Positions 15,829-25,980 of a DNA stretch of 64,000 nucleotides are shown here, one piece after another. This DNA is from Bacteroidaceae bacterium (GTDB taxonomy: Bacteria; Bacteroidota; Bacteroidia; Bacteroidales; Bacteroidaceae). The stretch spans positions 34,181 to 98,180 of the forward strand of contig JAFTAJ010000030.1 of NCBI GenBank assembly GCA_017458585.1, read 5' to 3'. Both the position numbers and the translations under genes were made by a program. The first letter of the stretch is position 1, and each line of letters opens with the position of its first letter. The notes beneath the pieces were generated by a model that saw only the letters and a list, made by a program, of their open reading frames with translations, did not search any database and had not been told where the DNA came from.

Positions 15829-17721
15829 ATGCTGTGGGAGTACATCCAGAGTGTGTTCTCCTTCAACCCCGACAGTCCATTGCTGTTCACGCAGTTTCAG
15901 TTCTGGGCGTTCTTTGCGTTGGTGTTCACATTCTTTGCATTGACCAAGAGCAGGCCCCTTATGCGCAATGCCTACCTCTTCTTCGTCAGCCTGCTATTCT
16001 ACTACAAGACCAGTGGACTGTTTGTGGGCATCCTCGTGTTCGTCACCATCAGCGACTTCTTCATAGCCCAGGGCATCTACGCGCTGCGCAACAACAGCCG
16101 GTGGAAGCAACGTGCCCTACTCACCCTCAGCATACTCATCGACCTCGGCATACTCTGCTACTTCAAATACGCCTACTTCTTCGCCGACTTCGTCAACACC
16201 CTGCTTGGCACCCACATAGAAGTCACCAACGTCATCGCCGCATGGGGCAACAGTGCCCTCGGACACAACTTCTTCAGCGTGGAGCACATCATACTGCCCG
16301 TGGGCATCAGTTTCTTCACCTTCCAAATCATCTCCTACACCTGCGATGTATATAAGGGCCTCGTCAAGCCCGTGAGAAACATTCTCAACTTCGGCTTCTA
16401 TGTCAGTTTCTTCCCGCAGCTGGTGGCAGGTCCCATCATCAAAGCCAGCGACTTCATCCCACAGCTCTACCGCAAATACAATCTCAGCCGTCTGCAGTTT
16501 GGCATCGCCGTATTCTGGATAATCAACGGTCTGCTGAAAAAGATTATCCTCAGCGATTACTTGGCCGTCAACTTCATCGACCGCGTGTTTGAGAATCCCC
16601 ACCTCTTCACCGGTTTTGAAAACCTGAGTGCACTGTTTCTCTATTCGCTGCAAGTATATGCCGACTTCTCAGGCTACACCGACATAGCCATCGGACTCTC
16701 GCTACTATTTGGCTTCTATCTACCCAAGAACTTCAACTCGCCATACAAAGCGCCCAACTGCTCCAACTTTTGGAAGCGCTGGCATATATCCCTCTCGCGC
16801 TGGCTGCAAACCTACCTCTATATCCCATTGGGCGGCAACCGCAACACGACATTCGGCACCTACTTCTGGATTATCTTCATGACCTTGGCCGCGCTAGTGC
16901 TGTGCGGCAATGTGTGGGTCAGCGTAGGAGTAGCCTTCATTGCGTCGTTGGTAGTCTTCACCGCCATGCGCTACCCCGAGCGACGCCGCAAGATATACGC
17001 CAACCTCAACGCCATGATCACCATGCTGCTGGGCGGACTCTGGCATGGCGCGAGCATGAACTTCATCATCTGGGGCGGGTTGAACGGCGTAGGTATGGTC
17101 ATCTTCAAGTTCTGGCGTGACATGAGCCTGCTGGTGCGAGCGCTGATTAGCACCCTCGGCCTTGAACTGCTGTTCCTCCTGACATTTGTAGTGCCAGGCC
17201 CACTACTCAACATATTGCTTGTCTTTATGCTCTTCATTGCCGTCAGCGCATGGGTGAGGATTGTCTACAAAAGTTTGAGAGTTCGAAAGTTCGAGAGTTC
17301 AAGAGTTAATGGTCAATACCCCGACTCCCGTTTCGGCCGTGTGGCCGAGCATGCGTGGAGCGTCCTCATCACCTTTGTGTTCATCACCTTCACGCGATTG
17401 TTCTTCCGCAGTGGCAGCAACCTCGACCCAGCCGTAGCCAACGAGACGGCGTGGTCTATTGCCACGCGTATGGTCAAGAGTATCGGCACACAGTGGAACG
17501 CCGACATACTACCCATCATCTCCACCTACCACAATGTATTCCTACTCTTCGTGGTGGGCATGATCATCCATTGGCTGCCCTCACGCTTCAAGCTGCGCTA
17601 TCGCATTATGTTTGCCAAGTTGCCGTTGCCCGTCATTTGCCTGTGTGCCATCGTTGCTGTATTCATTGTCTATCAGTTCGTCACAGCAGAACTGCAGCCC
17701 TTCATCTATTTCCAGTTCTAG
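15829..17721 (+). CDS. MBOAT family O-acyltransferase
   Basis: 630 residues from the ATG at 15829. A TTG at 15802 is possible but lies in the repeat. It is a polytopic membrane protein of the AlgI/DltB type: ITDIAIGL-type segments (YTDIAIGLSLLFGFYLPKNF), FWKRWHISLSRWLQTYLYIP and the conserved histidine (about His406) in GGLWHGASMNFIIWG. It should carry acyl groups across the inner membrane for transfer to a glycan outside. Residues about 480-500 (SLRVRKFESSRVNGQ) are written in an 8-base repeat of GAGAGTTC units at 17274-17308, in a cytoplasmic or periplasmic loop. The polymer modified is unknown. Confidence 0.92.
   Translation: MLWEYIQSVFSFNPDSPLLFTQFQFWAFFALVFTFFALTKSRPLMRNAYLFFVSLLFYYKTSGLFVGILVFVTISDFFIAQGIYALRNNSRWKQRALLTLSILIDLGILCYFKYAYFFADFVNTLLGTHIEVTNVIAAWGNSALGHNFFSVEHIILPVGISFFTFQIISYTCDVYKGLVKPVRNILNFGFYVSFFPQLVAGPIIKASDFIPQLYRKYNLSRLQFGIAVFWIINGLLKKIILSDYLAVNFIDRVFENPHLFTGFENLSALFLYSLQVYADFSGYTDIAIGLSLLFGFYLPKNFNSPYKAPNCSNFWKRWHISLSRWLQTYLYIPLGGNRNTTFGTYFWIIFMTLAALVLCGNVWVSVGVAFIASLVVFTAMRYPERRRKIYANLNAMITMLLGGLWHGASMNFIIWGGLNGVGMVIFKFWRDMSLLVRALISTLGLELLFLLTFVVPGPLLNILLVFMLFIAVSAWVRIVYKSLRVRKFESSRVNGQYPDSRFGRVAEHAWSVLITFVFITFTRLFFRSGSNLDPAVANETAWSIATRMVKSIGTQWNADILPIISTYHNVFLLFVVGMIIHWLPSRFKLRYRIMFAKLPLPVICLCAIVAVFIVYQFVTAELQPFIYFQF
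17274..17308. repeat. Short-word repeat inside the MBOAT coding sequence
   Basis: Units GAGAGTTC, GAAAGTTC, GAGAGTTC, AAGAGTTA read in frame as a charged Arg/Ser-rich loop. Confidence 0.65.
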
Positions 17722-17783
17722 GAAAAATATGTATGAAATTAACAATGTACGCGCGTAATACCTGCTGTATAAGAAAAAAGTTG

Positions 17784-17791
17784 TAACTTTG
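17784..17791 (+). promoter_or_regulatory. -7 box of the subtilase gene
   Basis: TAACTTTG, 29 bases before the ATG at 17820. Confidence 0.65.
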
Positions 17792-17819
17792 CAAAATTAA
17801 AATTATAACGAATTAGTAA

Positions 17820-20726
17820 ATGAAACGACTGTTTATTTATTTGTTTGTTATGGCCTGCCCTATCGCGGTATGGTGCCAGACAGGTATCGAAGGCAAGCTG
17901 TCTATCTCCTCTCAGATGTTTGTCAAGGAATATGTTAATGCTAATGGCTCTGCCAAAAGCAAGGGTGTGAACGCCTCTGCCATCGAGGTGAAGAAGCGCA
18001 TATATGCCACTCCTGAGACGATTGACGGCCGCGACTACATCTCTTGTTTCCTGCGCCTGAAGGACCTTGACGAGGTGAAGGAGCTGGATGAGTTGGGCGT
18101 ACAGATTCAGTGCCGCTTCAACAAGGGTCTCGTCACCGCCCTTGTGCCGGTGGACAACTTCATGGAGGTAGCCGAGTTGGCTAACGTGAGCCGCGTGAAT
18201 GTTGCCACTGTCATGACACCCACCACCCACAAGACGCGCGAGTTGACGAATGTGGACGACATTCTGACCTGCTCGCCCGATGCAATCGCTGCCGGTATAG
18301 TGAACGGTAAGAAATACGACGGCACTGGCGTGCTGCTCGGCATCATTGACCTAGGCATCGACTTCCAGCATATCGCCTTCAAGGACAAGGACGGCAACTA
18401 CCGCCTCAAGGGTGCGTATGTCTATGATGGCAATGGTGAGACTGTGCATGAATGTGAAGGTGACAACACTCCAGACTTCAGTGGTTTAACAACCGACGAT
18501 AACTCTGAGGACCACGGCACTCACACAGCCTCTACGGCCGGTGGCTCGTCGGTGATTGTGGATGACAGCAGGGTTAATGTAACATTTACCGACGACCATG
18601 CCAACGCCACCTACGGCGGTATGGCTCCCGGGGCCAGCCTCTATCTGGCGGGAGTGAAAGGTCTATCGAGCACTTATTTGAGCAATGCTATCTATTACAT
18701 GGTAGATTATGCCGAAAGAAACAACATGCCGCTGGTGGTTAGCAACAGCTGGGGCTCTCAGTACGGACCTCATGACGGTACGGGCTACGAGGCCGATGTA
18801 TATAACTACCTCTTCGGTGACGAGCACCCCAACCGCGTGGCTCTGTTCGCTGCCAGCAACGATGGCGGCAAATGTCATGCCGGTGAAACGGGCGGCTACC
18901 ATGTGCGCGGCACCGCCACACCGACTCAGCCGCTGGGCACCATCGTGCGTAGTGGCCTTGCCGCCGACGGTGGCGAGTATTATTCCGGCATCCTTGTCAG
19001 TGCATGGGCGCGTTCCACTGATGTTAAGAGGATGAACGTAACAATGTATGTGCTCGATGCCTCCACGGGCGAAGTGGTGGATAATATTACCGTCAGCTCA
19101 CCTTCAAAGCAGCCAGTTTCGATAACTTATTATGACTTTTTTGAGGACGCTAATCCGCCATCAGGGCGCGAAAAGATTGAGGGGACGCTGTATGTGTTTT
19201 TTGACGATGTCCCCTCCGACAACAAAACACAGGTGCTGATTGACGCACCGTACGAACTGAAGAGAAGGACTTACGACGAGAGCGACACGGAGCATTATGG
19301 CAAGAAATACACGCTGGCCATAGAGTTGTGGCCCGCCGACGACACCTCTACGGAGGTCGATATATGGGGCGGCAGTGAGTGTTACTTCACCTCTGACCTG
19401 GCTGAAAATTATCCTGCTGGCCATACATGGACTGCCGGCTCCGACGATATGTGCGTCAGCGACGAGGCTACGATAGAGAACATTATCTCTGTGGGAGCAT
19501 ACGTGGGAGAAAAGCGATTCGTTAACTATAAGGGTGATAGCCATGTATATTCAAGTTTTGTCGTGGGCGACATAGCATACTTCTCCAGTTATGCCACTGC
19601 GGCCGAAAGCCCCACGGGACAGCGCTATCCGTGGATTACCGCACCGGGCACAGCTATGAGTGCAGGCGTCAACCACTATCATACCGAAGATATATATGAC
19701 AGCTATTATGGATATGATGGACTGATGGTTAACAGCGAGACCAGTCCCTACGGCATAATGAACGGCACATCGATGGCTACACCTACCGCAGCAGGAGTAG
19801 TGGCTCTCTGGATGCAGGCTGCAAACGAGGAGGGCTGGGCACTCAACAATACGAATATTAAGAATATCATGGCCAGCACCGCCATCAACGACGAGTGGAC
19901 CACCACCGGCTCCAATGCCAGCCACTTCGGCAACGGCAAGATTGACGCGCTGGCAGGAATTCACGCCATCGTCAGTCACAGTAACACGCCAGCAGAGGAT
20001 ATCACTCTCGCCGACAACACCGACAACAGCTCTGTCATCAGGGAGAAGAATGGCTCCCTCGCCAACGTGACGCTCAGCGGGCGCACGCTCTACAAGGACG
20101 GCGACTGGAACACGCTGTGCCTGCCGTTCAACCTCACCGCTACGCAGATAGCCAACGGCCCGCTCGCCGGAGCCGACATACGCACGCTCGACGAAGCATC
20201 GTATAACAATGGTACGCTAAACCTCAGCTTTGTTGCGGTTACCGACATACAGGCAGGCGTTCCTTATATCATCAAATGGCCCGCCAGCAACGAGAATATT
20301 GTCAACCCCGTATTCAACGGAGTGATGATTAGCAGTGCCATTAATTCAATATACAGCGGCGATGCTCAGGTGGGCGTGGGATTCGGCGGCACATACGACT
20401 ACATGCAGTTTAATAGCGAAGCACGCAACATACTCTTCTTCGGAGCGAACAACACACTATATTATCCCCTTAGCGGCGCACACATCGGCCCGCAGCGCGC
20501 CTACTTTATGCTGAACGGCGTCTGGGCAGGGGAATCGCCGCAGCAGGCTCCCGTACGCGGCTTCACGACCAACCTGGAGGAGGATGCAACAGGAATTAGA
20601 AATGAGAAATTAGAAACGAGGAATGAGTCTCAGGCATGGTATGACCTTCAGGGTCGCAAGCTGAACGGCAGACCCACCACTCGCGGTATATATATCAACA
20701 ATGGCAAGAAGGTTATTGTAAAATAA
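17820..20726 (+). CDS. Secreted S8 family serine peptidase (subtilase) with C-terminal sorting-like tail
   Basis: 968 residues with a signal peptide (LFIYLFVMACPIAVWC). The catalytic triad is complete: Asp in GVLLGIIDLGIDF (about residue 180), His in DHGTHTAST, Ser in MNGTSMATPTAAGV (about residue 653). A long insertion (about residues 370-530) carries a beta-rich domain. After about residue 740 comes a beta-sandwich region. The last 25 residues (WYDLQGRKLNGRP, then GIYINNGKKVIVK) form the tail seen on many Prevotella secreted proteins, probably a secretion or anchoring signal. The linker just before it is written in AT-rich short-word repeats. Substrate unknown. Confidence 0.9.
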   Translation: MKRLFIYLFVMACPIAVWCQTGIEGKLSISSQMFVKEYVNANGSAKSKGVNASAIEVKKRIYATPETIDGRDYISCFLRLKDLDEVKELDELGVQIQCRFNKGLVTALVPVDNFMEVAELANVSRVNVATVMTPTTHKTRELTNVDDILTCSPDAIAAGIVNGKKYDGTGVLLGIIDLGIDFQHIAFKDKDGNYRLKGAYVYDGNGETVHECEGDNTPDFSGLTTDDNSEDHGTHTASTAGGSSVIVDDSRVNVTFTDDHANATYGGMAPGASLYLAGVKGLSSTYLSNAIYYMVDYAERNNMPLVVSNSWGSQYGPHDGTGYEADVYNYLFGDEHPNRVALFAASNDGGKCHAGETGGYHVRGTATPTQPLGTIVRSGLAADGGEYYSGILVSAWARSTDVKRMNVTMYVLDASTGEVVDNITVSSPSKQPVSITYYDFFEDANPPSGREKIEGTLYVFFDDVPSDNKTQVLIDAPYELKRRTYDESDTEHYGKKYTLAIELWPADDTSTEVDIWGGSECYFTSDLAENYPAGHTWTAGSDDMCVSDEATIENIISVGAYVGEKRFVNYKGDSHVYSSFVVGDIAYFSSYATAAESPTGQRYPWITAPGTAMSAGVNHYHTEDIYDSYYGYDGLMVNSETSPYGIMNGTSMATPTAAGVVALWMQAANEEGWALNNTNIKNIMASTAINDEWTTTGSNASHFGNGKIDALAGIHAIVSHSNTPAEDITLADNTDNSSVIREKNGSLANVTLSGRTLYKDGDWNTLCLPFNLTATQIANGPLAGADIRTLDEASYNNGTLNLSFVAVTDIQAGVPYIIKWPASNENIVNPVFNGVMISSAINSIYSGDAQVGVGFGGTYDYMQFNSEARNILFFGANNTLYYPLSGAHIGPQRAYFMLNGVWAGESPQQAPVRGFTTNLEEDATGIRNEKLETRNESQAWYDLQGRKLNGRPTTRGIYINNGKKVIVK
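20592..20625. repeat. Short-word repeat inside the subtilase linker
   Basis: GAATTAGAAATGAGAAATTA-like words encode the linker IRNEKLETRNE between the last domain and the C-terminal tail. Confidence 0.55.
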
Positions 20727-20766
20727 CGACAAACTTAACGATAACGATAACAAAATCTTAATAACG

Positions 20767-22509
20767 ATGTGCGACAATACTGAAGAGAAGTCAATAAAGA
20801 AATCTCTGAACTTTATCGAGGAAATGGTCGAGAAGGACCTCGCGGAGGGCCGCAACGGCAAACGTGTTCAGACGCGCTTTCCGCCAGAGCCTAACGGCTA
20901 CCTGCATATCGGGCACGCAAAGGCTATCGCCCTGGACTTCGGCATTGCCGAGGAGTATGGCGGCGTGTGCAACCTGCGTATGGACGACACCAACCCACAG
21001 AAGGAGGACACGGAATATGTGGAGGCTATCAAGCGCGATATTGAGTGGCTGGGCTTCAAGTGGGGTAAGCTGCTCTACGCCAGCGATTACTTCCAGCAGC
21101 TGTGGGACCTCGCCGTGGAGCTCATCAAGGAGGGCAAGGCATACGTGGACGAGCAGAGCGCTGAGCTGATAGCCCAGCAGAAAGGCACCCCTACTCAGCC
21201 AGGGCAGAACTCGCCTTACCGCGACCGACCCGTGGAGGAGAGTCTGCGTCTCTTTGAACAGATGAACTCAGGCAACATGGAACCTGGCAAGATGGTGCTG
21301 CGTGCCAAGATTGACATGGCAAGCCCCAATATGCACTTCCGCGACCCCATCATGTATCGAGTACTGAATATGCCTCACTGGCGCACAGGCAACAAATGGA
21401 ATGCCTATCCAATGTATGACTACACACATGGTCAGTGCGATTACTGGGAGGGGGTTACCCACTCGCTCTGTACCCTGGAGTTCGTGAGCCATCGGCCGCT
21501 CTATGACCTTTTCGTCGATTGGGCCAAGATTGCCAGTGGCGATGACAAGCCCCTGGATGACAATCGTCCGCGCCAGACAGAATTCAATAAACTGAACCTT
21601 ACGCATATCCTGCTCTCCAAGCGCAACCTGCTGATGCTTGTGAAGGAAGGCGTGGTAAGCGGATGGGACGACCCGCGCATGCCGACCATCTGCGGCTTCC
21701 GCCGTCGCGGTTATTCGCCCGAGAGCATCAAAAAATTTATCGACAAGATAGGCTACACCACCTTTGATGCTCTTAACGAGATGGCGCTTTTGGAAAGCGC
21801 AGCACGCGAAGACCTGAATGGTCGGGCCACTCGTGTGAGTGCAGTGCTTAATCCGGTAAAGCTTATCATCACCAACTACCCCGAAGACAAGGTAGAGATG
21901 ATGACTGCCCAGAATAATCCCGAGTGCCCCGAAGACGGCACACATGAGATAGCCTTCAGCCGCGAGCTATGGATAGAGCGCGATGACTTCATGGAAGACG
22001 CTCCGAAGAAGTTCTTCCGCCTAGGTCCTGGCAAGGAGGTGAGACTGAAGAATGCGTATATCATCAAATGCGCTGAAGAAGGATGCTGCAAGAAAGATGC
22101 CGACGGTAATATCGTGGAGATATACGCAGAATACGACCCCGACACACGCAGTGGACTGCCAGGCGCAGACCGCAAGATTAAGGGTAAGACTCTCCACTGG
22201 GTGAGCTGCGACCACTGCATTGAGGCAGAGGTAAGAAACTACGACCGCCTGTGGATGGTTGAAAACCCACGCGACGAGGTGGCAAACTACAGCAAGGCAC
22301 AAGGCAAAGAGCGTATCGACATTCAAGACATGCGCCACTTTATCAACCCGCACAGCTTGGACGTCGTCAAGGCATACGCCGAAGAGTGGCTCGCTACACG
22401 TAAGCCGCTCGATTACCTGCAGTTCCAGCGCATCGGCTACTACAACGTCGATCCCGACAACACGCCCGACCACATGGTGTTTAACCGCACAGTGGGACTG
22501 AAAAGCTAA
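20767..22509 (+). CDS. glnS: Glutaminyl-tRNA synthetase
   Basis: 580 residues. A class I aminoacyl-tRNA synthetase charging tRNA-Gln. The HIGH motif is in RFPPEPNGYLHIGHAKAI and the KMSKS-like loop in HILLSKRNLLML. The sequence RMDDTNPQKEDTEYVE is typical of GlnS. The C-terminal anticodon-binding beta barrels are present (VSAVLNPVKLIITNYPE, HWVSCDHCIEAEVRNYDRL). Length is normal. The leader has AACGAT repeats just upstream. Followed after 14 bases by the dedA-like gene. Confidence 0.97.
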   Translation: MCDNTEEKSIKKSLNFIEEMVEKDLAEGRNGKRVQTRFPPEPNGYLHIGHAKAIALDFGIAEEYGGVCNLRMDDTNPQKEDTEYVEAIKRDIEWLGFKWGKLLYASDYFQQLWDLAVELIKEGKAYVDEQSAELIAQQKGTPTQPGQNSPYRDRPVEESLRLFEQMNSGNMEPGKMVLRAKIDMASPNMHFRDPIMYRVLNMPHWRTGNKWNAYPMYDYTHGQCDYWEGVTHSLCTLEFVSHRPLYDLFVDWAKIASGDDKPLDDNRPRQTEFNKLNLTHILLSKRNLLMLVKEGVVSGWDDPRMPTICGFRRRGYSPESIKKFIDKIGYTTFDALNEMALLESAAREDLNGRATRVSAVLNPVKLIITNYPEDKVEMMTAQNNPECPEDGTHEIAFSRELWIERDDFMEDAPKKFFRLGPGKEVRLKNAYIIKCAEEGCCKKDADGNIVEIYAEYDPDTRSGLPGADRKIKGKTLHWVSCDHCIEAEVRNYDRLWMVENPRDEVANYSKAQGKERIDIQDMRHFINPHSLDVVKAYAEEWLATRKPLDYLQFQRIGYYNVDPDNTPDHMVFNRTVGLKS

Positions 22510-22523
22510 AAAAACATAAACTC

Positions 22524-23162
22524 GTGTTAGGTTCTCTATTAGGACATCTTGATTATTTCAACATCACGCTGCTGATGTTGCTGGAGAGCACCGTGATTCC
22601 GGTACCATCAGAACTGGTGGTGGCCCCTGCGGCTTACTATGCAGCAGGTGGCAATCTGAATGTGGTGCTGGTAGTGCTGGTTGCCACAATCGGTGCCGAC
22701 ATAGGTGCGTCTATCAACTATGTAGTGGCACGCTATGTCGGCCGTCCCGTAGTATATAAGTTTGCCAACAGCAAGCTGGGCCACATGTGTCTTCTCAATG
22801 AAGAGAAAGTAAAGAAGAGCGAGGAATATTTCGACAAACATGGCGTGGCGGCCACACTGACAGGACGATTGATTCCCGGCATCAGGCATCTCATCAGTCT
22901 GCCCGCTGGACTGACAAAAATGAACTACTGGAAGTTTCTGCTCTACACCACCATAGGAGCTGGGGCGTGGCATGCCATTCTGGCTGCCATGGGCTGGTAT
23001 CTCCATTCCATTGTGCCAGAGGATAAGCTGAACGAAACTATCGAGAAATATAATACCTATATCATTGCTGGCATAATAGCCGTCGTTGCCATAGTGATTG
23101 TATTCTTTGTAGTCAAACACAAAAAGAGTAAGAAACGCAAGGATGCAGATAACCAGTGCTAA
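22524..23162 (+). CDS. DedA family membrane protein
   Basis: 212 residues, GTG start at 22524 shortly after glnS. Four to five membrane segments and the DedA/SNARE-associated core: [20 protein letters not shown] near the N-terminus and [20 protein letters not shown] (the conserved G-R-x-x-P-G-x-R). DedA proteins are thought to move lipid carriers or phospholipids across the inner membrane and affect envelope homeostasis. The C-terminus is a basic cytoplasmic tail ([15 protein letters not shown]). It overlaps engB by 20 bases. Confidence 0.92.
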   Translation: MLGSLLGHLDYFNITLLMLLESTVIPVPSELVVAPAAYYAAGGNLNVVLVVLVATIGADIGASINYVVARYVGRPVVYKFANSKLGHMCLLNEEKVKKSEEYFDKHGVAATLTGRLIPGIRHLISLPAGLTKMNYWKFLLYTTIGAGAWHAILAAMGWYLHSIVPEDKLNETIEKYNTYIIAGIIAVVAIVIVFFVVKHKKSKKRKDADNQC

Positions 23163-23745
23163 ATACGAGTGTAGCTCCATCAGCGTGGAGAAATGCCCGC
23201 AGTCCGACAAGCCCGAGTTCGCGTTTATCGGCCGCAGCAATGTGGGCAAGAGCAGCCTTATCAATATGCTCACGGGCAACGAGAAACTGGCTATGACCTC
23301 CTCCACCCCAGGCAAGACAATACTCATCAATCACTTCCTTATCAACGGCGATTGGTATTTGGTAGACCTACCGGGCTACGGCTACGCCAAGCGCAGCAAG
23401 ACGCAGCAGGAACAGTTGGCCCGAATGATAAAGGGCTATATCCTTCAGCGTGAGCAGATGGTGAATCTGTTTGTGCTCATAGACGGCAATATAGCACCAC
23501 AGCGCATTGACCTAGATTTTATCGAGTGGCTGGGCGAGAACGGCATTCCCTTTACCATCATCTTCACTAAGGCTGACAAGTCGCGCCGCGGCTCGTTTGG
23601 CAAGAGCGTAAACGTGTTTCTGCAGACGCTGAGCGAGCAGTGGGAGGAGCTGCCCCCCTACTTCCAGGTGTCGTCGGCAAAGCGCATTGGCCGTCAAGCG
23701 GTGCTTGACCATATAGAGGAGATTATTGAAGAACTGAAGAATTGA
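23143..23745 (+). CDS. engB: Ribosome biogenesis GTPase EngB (YihA/YsxC)
   Basis: 200 residues. A Ras-like GTPase needed for large ribosomal subunit assembly. G1 is [13 protein letters not shown]3 is DLPGYG and G4 is TKADK. The family opening [10 protein letters not shown]...[10 protein letters not shown] is present. It overlaps dedA by 20 bases and its stop overlaps the recR start (TTGA), pointing to translational coupling. Confidence 0.96.
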   Translation: MQITSAKYECSSISVEKCPQSDKPEFAFIGRSNVGKSSLINMLTGNEKLAMTSSTPGKTILINHFLINGDWYLVDLPGYGYAKRSKTQQEQLARMIKGYILQREQMVNLFVLIDGNIAPQRIDLDFIEWLGENGIPFTIIFTKADKSRRGSFGKSVNVFLQTLSEQWEELPPYFQVSSAKRIGRQAVLDHIEEIIEELKN

Positions 23746-24347
23746 CTAACGACTACCCATCATATCTGCTTGAGAAGGCCGTCGAGGCATTCAACTCTCT
23801 GCCAGGCATCGGTCGCCGCACAGCACTGAGATTGGCGCTGCACATGTTGCGCCAACCGAACGATGATGTGGCGCGGTTCTGCGACAGCATAAGCCAATTT
23901 CGCGAGGAAGTGAAGCACTGCAGCGTATGCCATAATATCTCCGACAACGAGGTGTGCGACATCTGCTCCAACCCCCATCGTGACAAGGCCACCATCTGCG
24001 TGGTGCAAAATGTGCAGGATGTGATAGCAATTGAGAACACGCATCAGTATAACGGTCTCTACCATGTGCTGGGCGGAATCATCTCGCCAATGGATGGCAT
24101 AGGCCCCAGCGACCTGACCATCGAGGAGCTGGTGGAGCGCGTGGCTAGCGGCGAGGTGAAGGAAGTGATAATGGCGCTCTCCTCCACTACCGATGGCGAG
24201 ACGACACGCTTCTTCATCAGTCGCAAGCTGGAGCCGTACAACGTGACGATTACCACCATCGCCAGCGGTATCTCCGTAGGCGAAGAGTTGGAGTACACCG
24301 ACGAGATTACGCTCGGCCGCTCCATAGTGAATAGAGTGAAGATATAA
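23742..24347 (+). CDS. recR: Recombination mediator RecR
   Basis: 201 residues. RecR loads RecA with RecO/RecF at gaps. Helix-hairpin-helix [17 protein letters not shown], the C4 zinc finger [16 protein letters not shown] and a Toprim domain ([14 protein letters not shown], then GETTRFF) are in order. The start is TTG at 23742, overlapping the engB stop; no ATG occurs before Met35, which is inside the HhH, so TTG is well supported. A weak start with a 4-base overlap fits coupled low-level translation. Confidence 0.96.
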   Translation: MTNDYPSYLLEKAVEAFNSLPGIGRRTALRLALHMLRQPNDDVARFCDSISQFREEVKHCSVCHNISDNEVCDICSNPHRDKATICVVQNVQDVIAIENTHQYNGLYHVLGGIISPMDGIGPSDLTIEELVERVASGEVKEVIMALSSTTDGETTRFFISRKLEPYNVTITTIASGISVGEELEYTDEITLGRSIVNRVKI

Positions 24348-24362
24348 CATATTACTTATAAC

Positions 24363-24764
24363 ATGAAGACAACTTGGATTATCTACATCTTGGCGTGGCT
24401 AATACCCATAGCATTAGTCGTGCTCTATCTTGTAGGCGCTATAAAGCCCATGCCCCTGCAGACCGACGAAGTGCTAGTCTATATGCTTAGCATCACTACT
24501 GTAGCACTCAGTCTGCTGACAGCATGGCTGGCCATAAAGATGTTTGCCCTCAAGCCTATCAAGACAAAATTGGACACGCTGAAAGGCAAAGAGAAAGAAT
24601 CCTCCATACAGATGCTCAACCGCGTTAGGACTCTCGCAATACTTATGGTAGTGGTGCTCGACTTCGCCGCCTATTATATCACAGACAGCACTTCGCCCCT
24701 CTACCTTGCCGCCATCCTCGGTGTTGCACTCATCTTCTGCTGGCCACAAACTCCTAATTCCTAA
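24363..24764 (+). CDS. Small integral membrane protein, unknown function
   Basis: 133 residues with four predicted membrane helices (residues about 5-27, 37-62, 88-107, 112-128) and a short basic loop (KPIKTKLDTLKGKEKESS). I do not recognise a family. The last residues (TPNS) and the stop codon are written in the CCTAATT repeat that follows. It lies between recR and a glycosyltransferase in the same direction. Confidence 0.7.
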   Translation: MKTTWIIYILAWLIPIALVVLYLVGAIKPMPLQTDEVLVYMLSITTVALSLLTAWLAIKMFALKPIKTKLDTLKGKEKESSIQMLNRVRTLAILMVVVLDFAAYYITDSTSPLYLAAILGVALIFCWPQTPNS

Positions 24765-24778
24765 TTCCTAATTCCTCT
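24750..24778. repeat. Short-word repeat (CCTAATT x3)
   Basis: Three perfect units of CCTAATT plus partial ones. The repeat contains the TAA stop of the upstream gene and abuts the GTG start of the next. Confidence 0.75.
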
Positions 24779-24780
24779 CA

Positions 24781-25980
24781 GTGCGACTCTCCGTCATTAT
24801 AGTCAACTACAACGTAAAGTACTACGTCTATCAGTGTCTGCAGTCGCTCCGCAAAGCGGCGCAGGGACTGGAGTGGGAAGTGCTCGTGGTTGACAATAAC
24901 TCTACAGACGGTTCTGTGGAGTATTTCAAGGAGAGCTTTCCTGATGGCACCTTCCCGGAGTTGCGACTCATTGCTAATACCGACAACACAGGCTTTGGTA
25001 AAGCCAACAACCAAGCCACCCACATGGCCAACGGCGACTATGTGCTCTACTGCAACCCCGACACTTTCGTAAGCGAGGACACGCTACGCCGCTGCCTCGA
25101 CTTTATGGATGAGCATCCCGATGCCGGTTGTCTGGGAGTGAAGATGCTCAATGCCAACGGAACCTTCGCCCCCGAGTCGAGGCGTGGAGTGCCGACACCC
25201 TGGGCCTCGTTCTGCAAGATAACACGCCTCAGCAAACTCTTCCCACACAGCAAGACATTTGGCTACTACTATCTGCAACACCTGCCCGTCAATGAGCCGG
25301 CACAGGTGGAGATTGTCTCCGGAGCGTTCATGATGGTGAAGCGCGACGTGGTGGAGAAGATGGGAGTGTTTGACGAGGACTACTTCATGTACTGCGAAGA
25401 CACCGACCTCTCCTACCGCATGCTTAAGGCCGGGTACCAAAACTACTACCTGCCCACACAAATACTCCACTACAAGGGCGAGAGCACGCGCCAGAAGACC
25501 TACAGCTACGTCAACAATTTCTACAAGGCCATCTTCGTCTTCTTTAAGAAGCACTTCAACAGCCATCTCTTCCTCCTGCGCATATTCTTCTACATAGCCA
25601 TCTACGTGATTGCTGCAGGCTCATTCCTCAAGAGCACCTACAAGCAACTCGCCTATCAGATAAAAAAGCGTATCGCTCCTCACAAGACACAGCTACTCTG
25701 CTTCATCAGCGAAGAGCACAAGGAGATGGTGCAACATCTGGCCAGCAAGCACAGTCTGGACATAGCCATCAGCCACCATCCCATTGACAATGCACATCAA
25801 ATACTCAGTGTGATTGGAAAGAGCTCCCCCGACTATGTTGTCTTTGACACCGACACATACAGCTACGGCCAGATACTCAATCTCGCTCACTCCATGCCAC
25901 AGGGCCACAACTTCAGTATAGCCACGCTCCACCCTGAGAAAGGCATAATATTAACCAACCTATTCAAGTTCACGCCATGA
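24781..25980 (+). CDS. Family 2 glycosyltransferase
   Basis: 399 residues, GTG start at 24781. The GT-A fold of the rhamnosyltransferase/WcaA-like group is clear: LSVIIVNYNVKYYV, VVDNNSTDGSVEY, NTGFGKANNQA, the NPDTFV metal-binding acid, and GAFMMVKRDVVEKMGVFDEDYFMYCEDTDL. After the catalytic domain (to about residue 255) come an amphipathic/membrane stretch (LFLLRIFFYIAIYVIAAG) and a C-terminal domain of about 100 residues with a DxD-like YVVFDTDT. It probably adds a sugar to a lipid-linked envelope glycan at the inner membrane. Acceptor unknown. It overlaps the acetyltransferase gene by 4 bases. Confidence 0.9.
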   Translation: MRLSVIIVNYNVKYYVYQCLQSLRKAAQGLEWEVLVVDNNSTDGSVEYFKESFPDGTFPELRLIANTDNTGFGKANNQATHMANGDYVLYCNPDTFVSEDTLRRCLDFMDEHPDAGCLGVKMLNANGTFAPESRRGVPTPWASFCKITRLSKLFPHSKTFGYYYLQHLPVNEPAQVEIVSGAFMMVKRDVVEKMGVFDEDYFMYCEDTDLSYRMLKAGYQNYYLPTQILHYKGESTRQKTYSYVNNFYKAIFVFFKKHFNSHLFLLRIFFYIAIYVIAAGSFLKSTYKQLAYQIKKRIAPHKTQLLCFISEEHKEMVQHLASKHSLDIAISHHPIDNAHQILSVIGKSSPDYVVFDTDTYSYGQILNLAHSMPQGHNFSIATLHPEKGIILTNLFKFTP

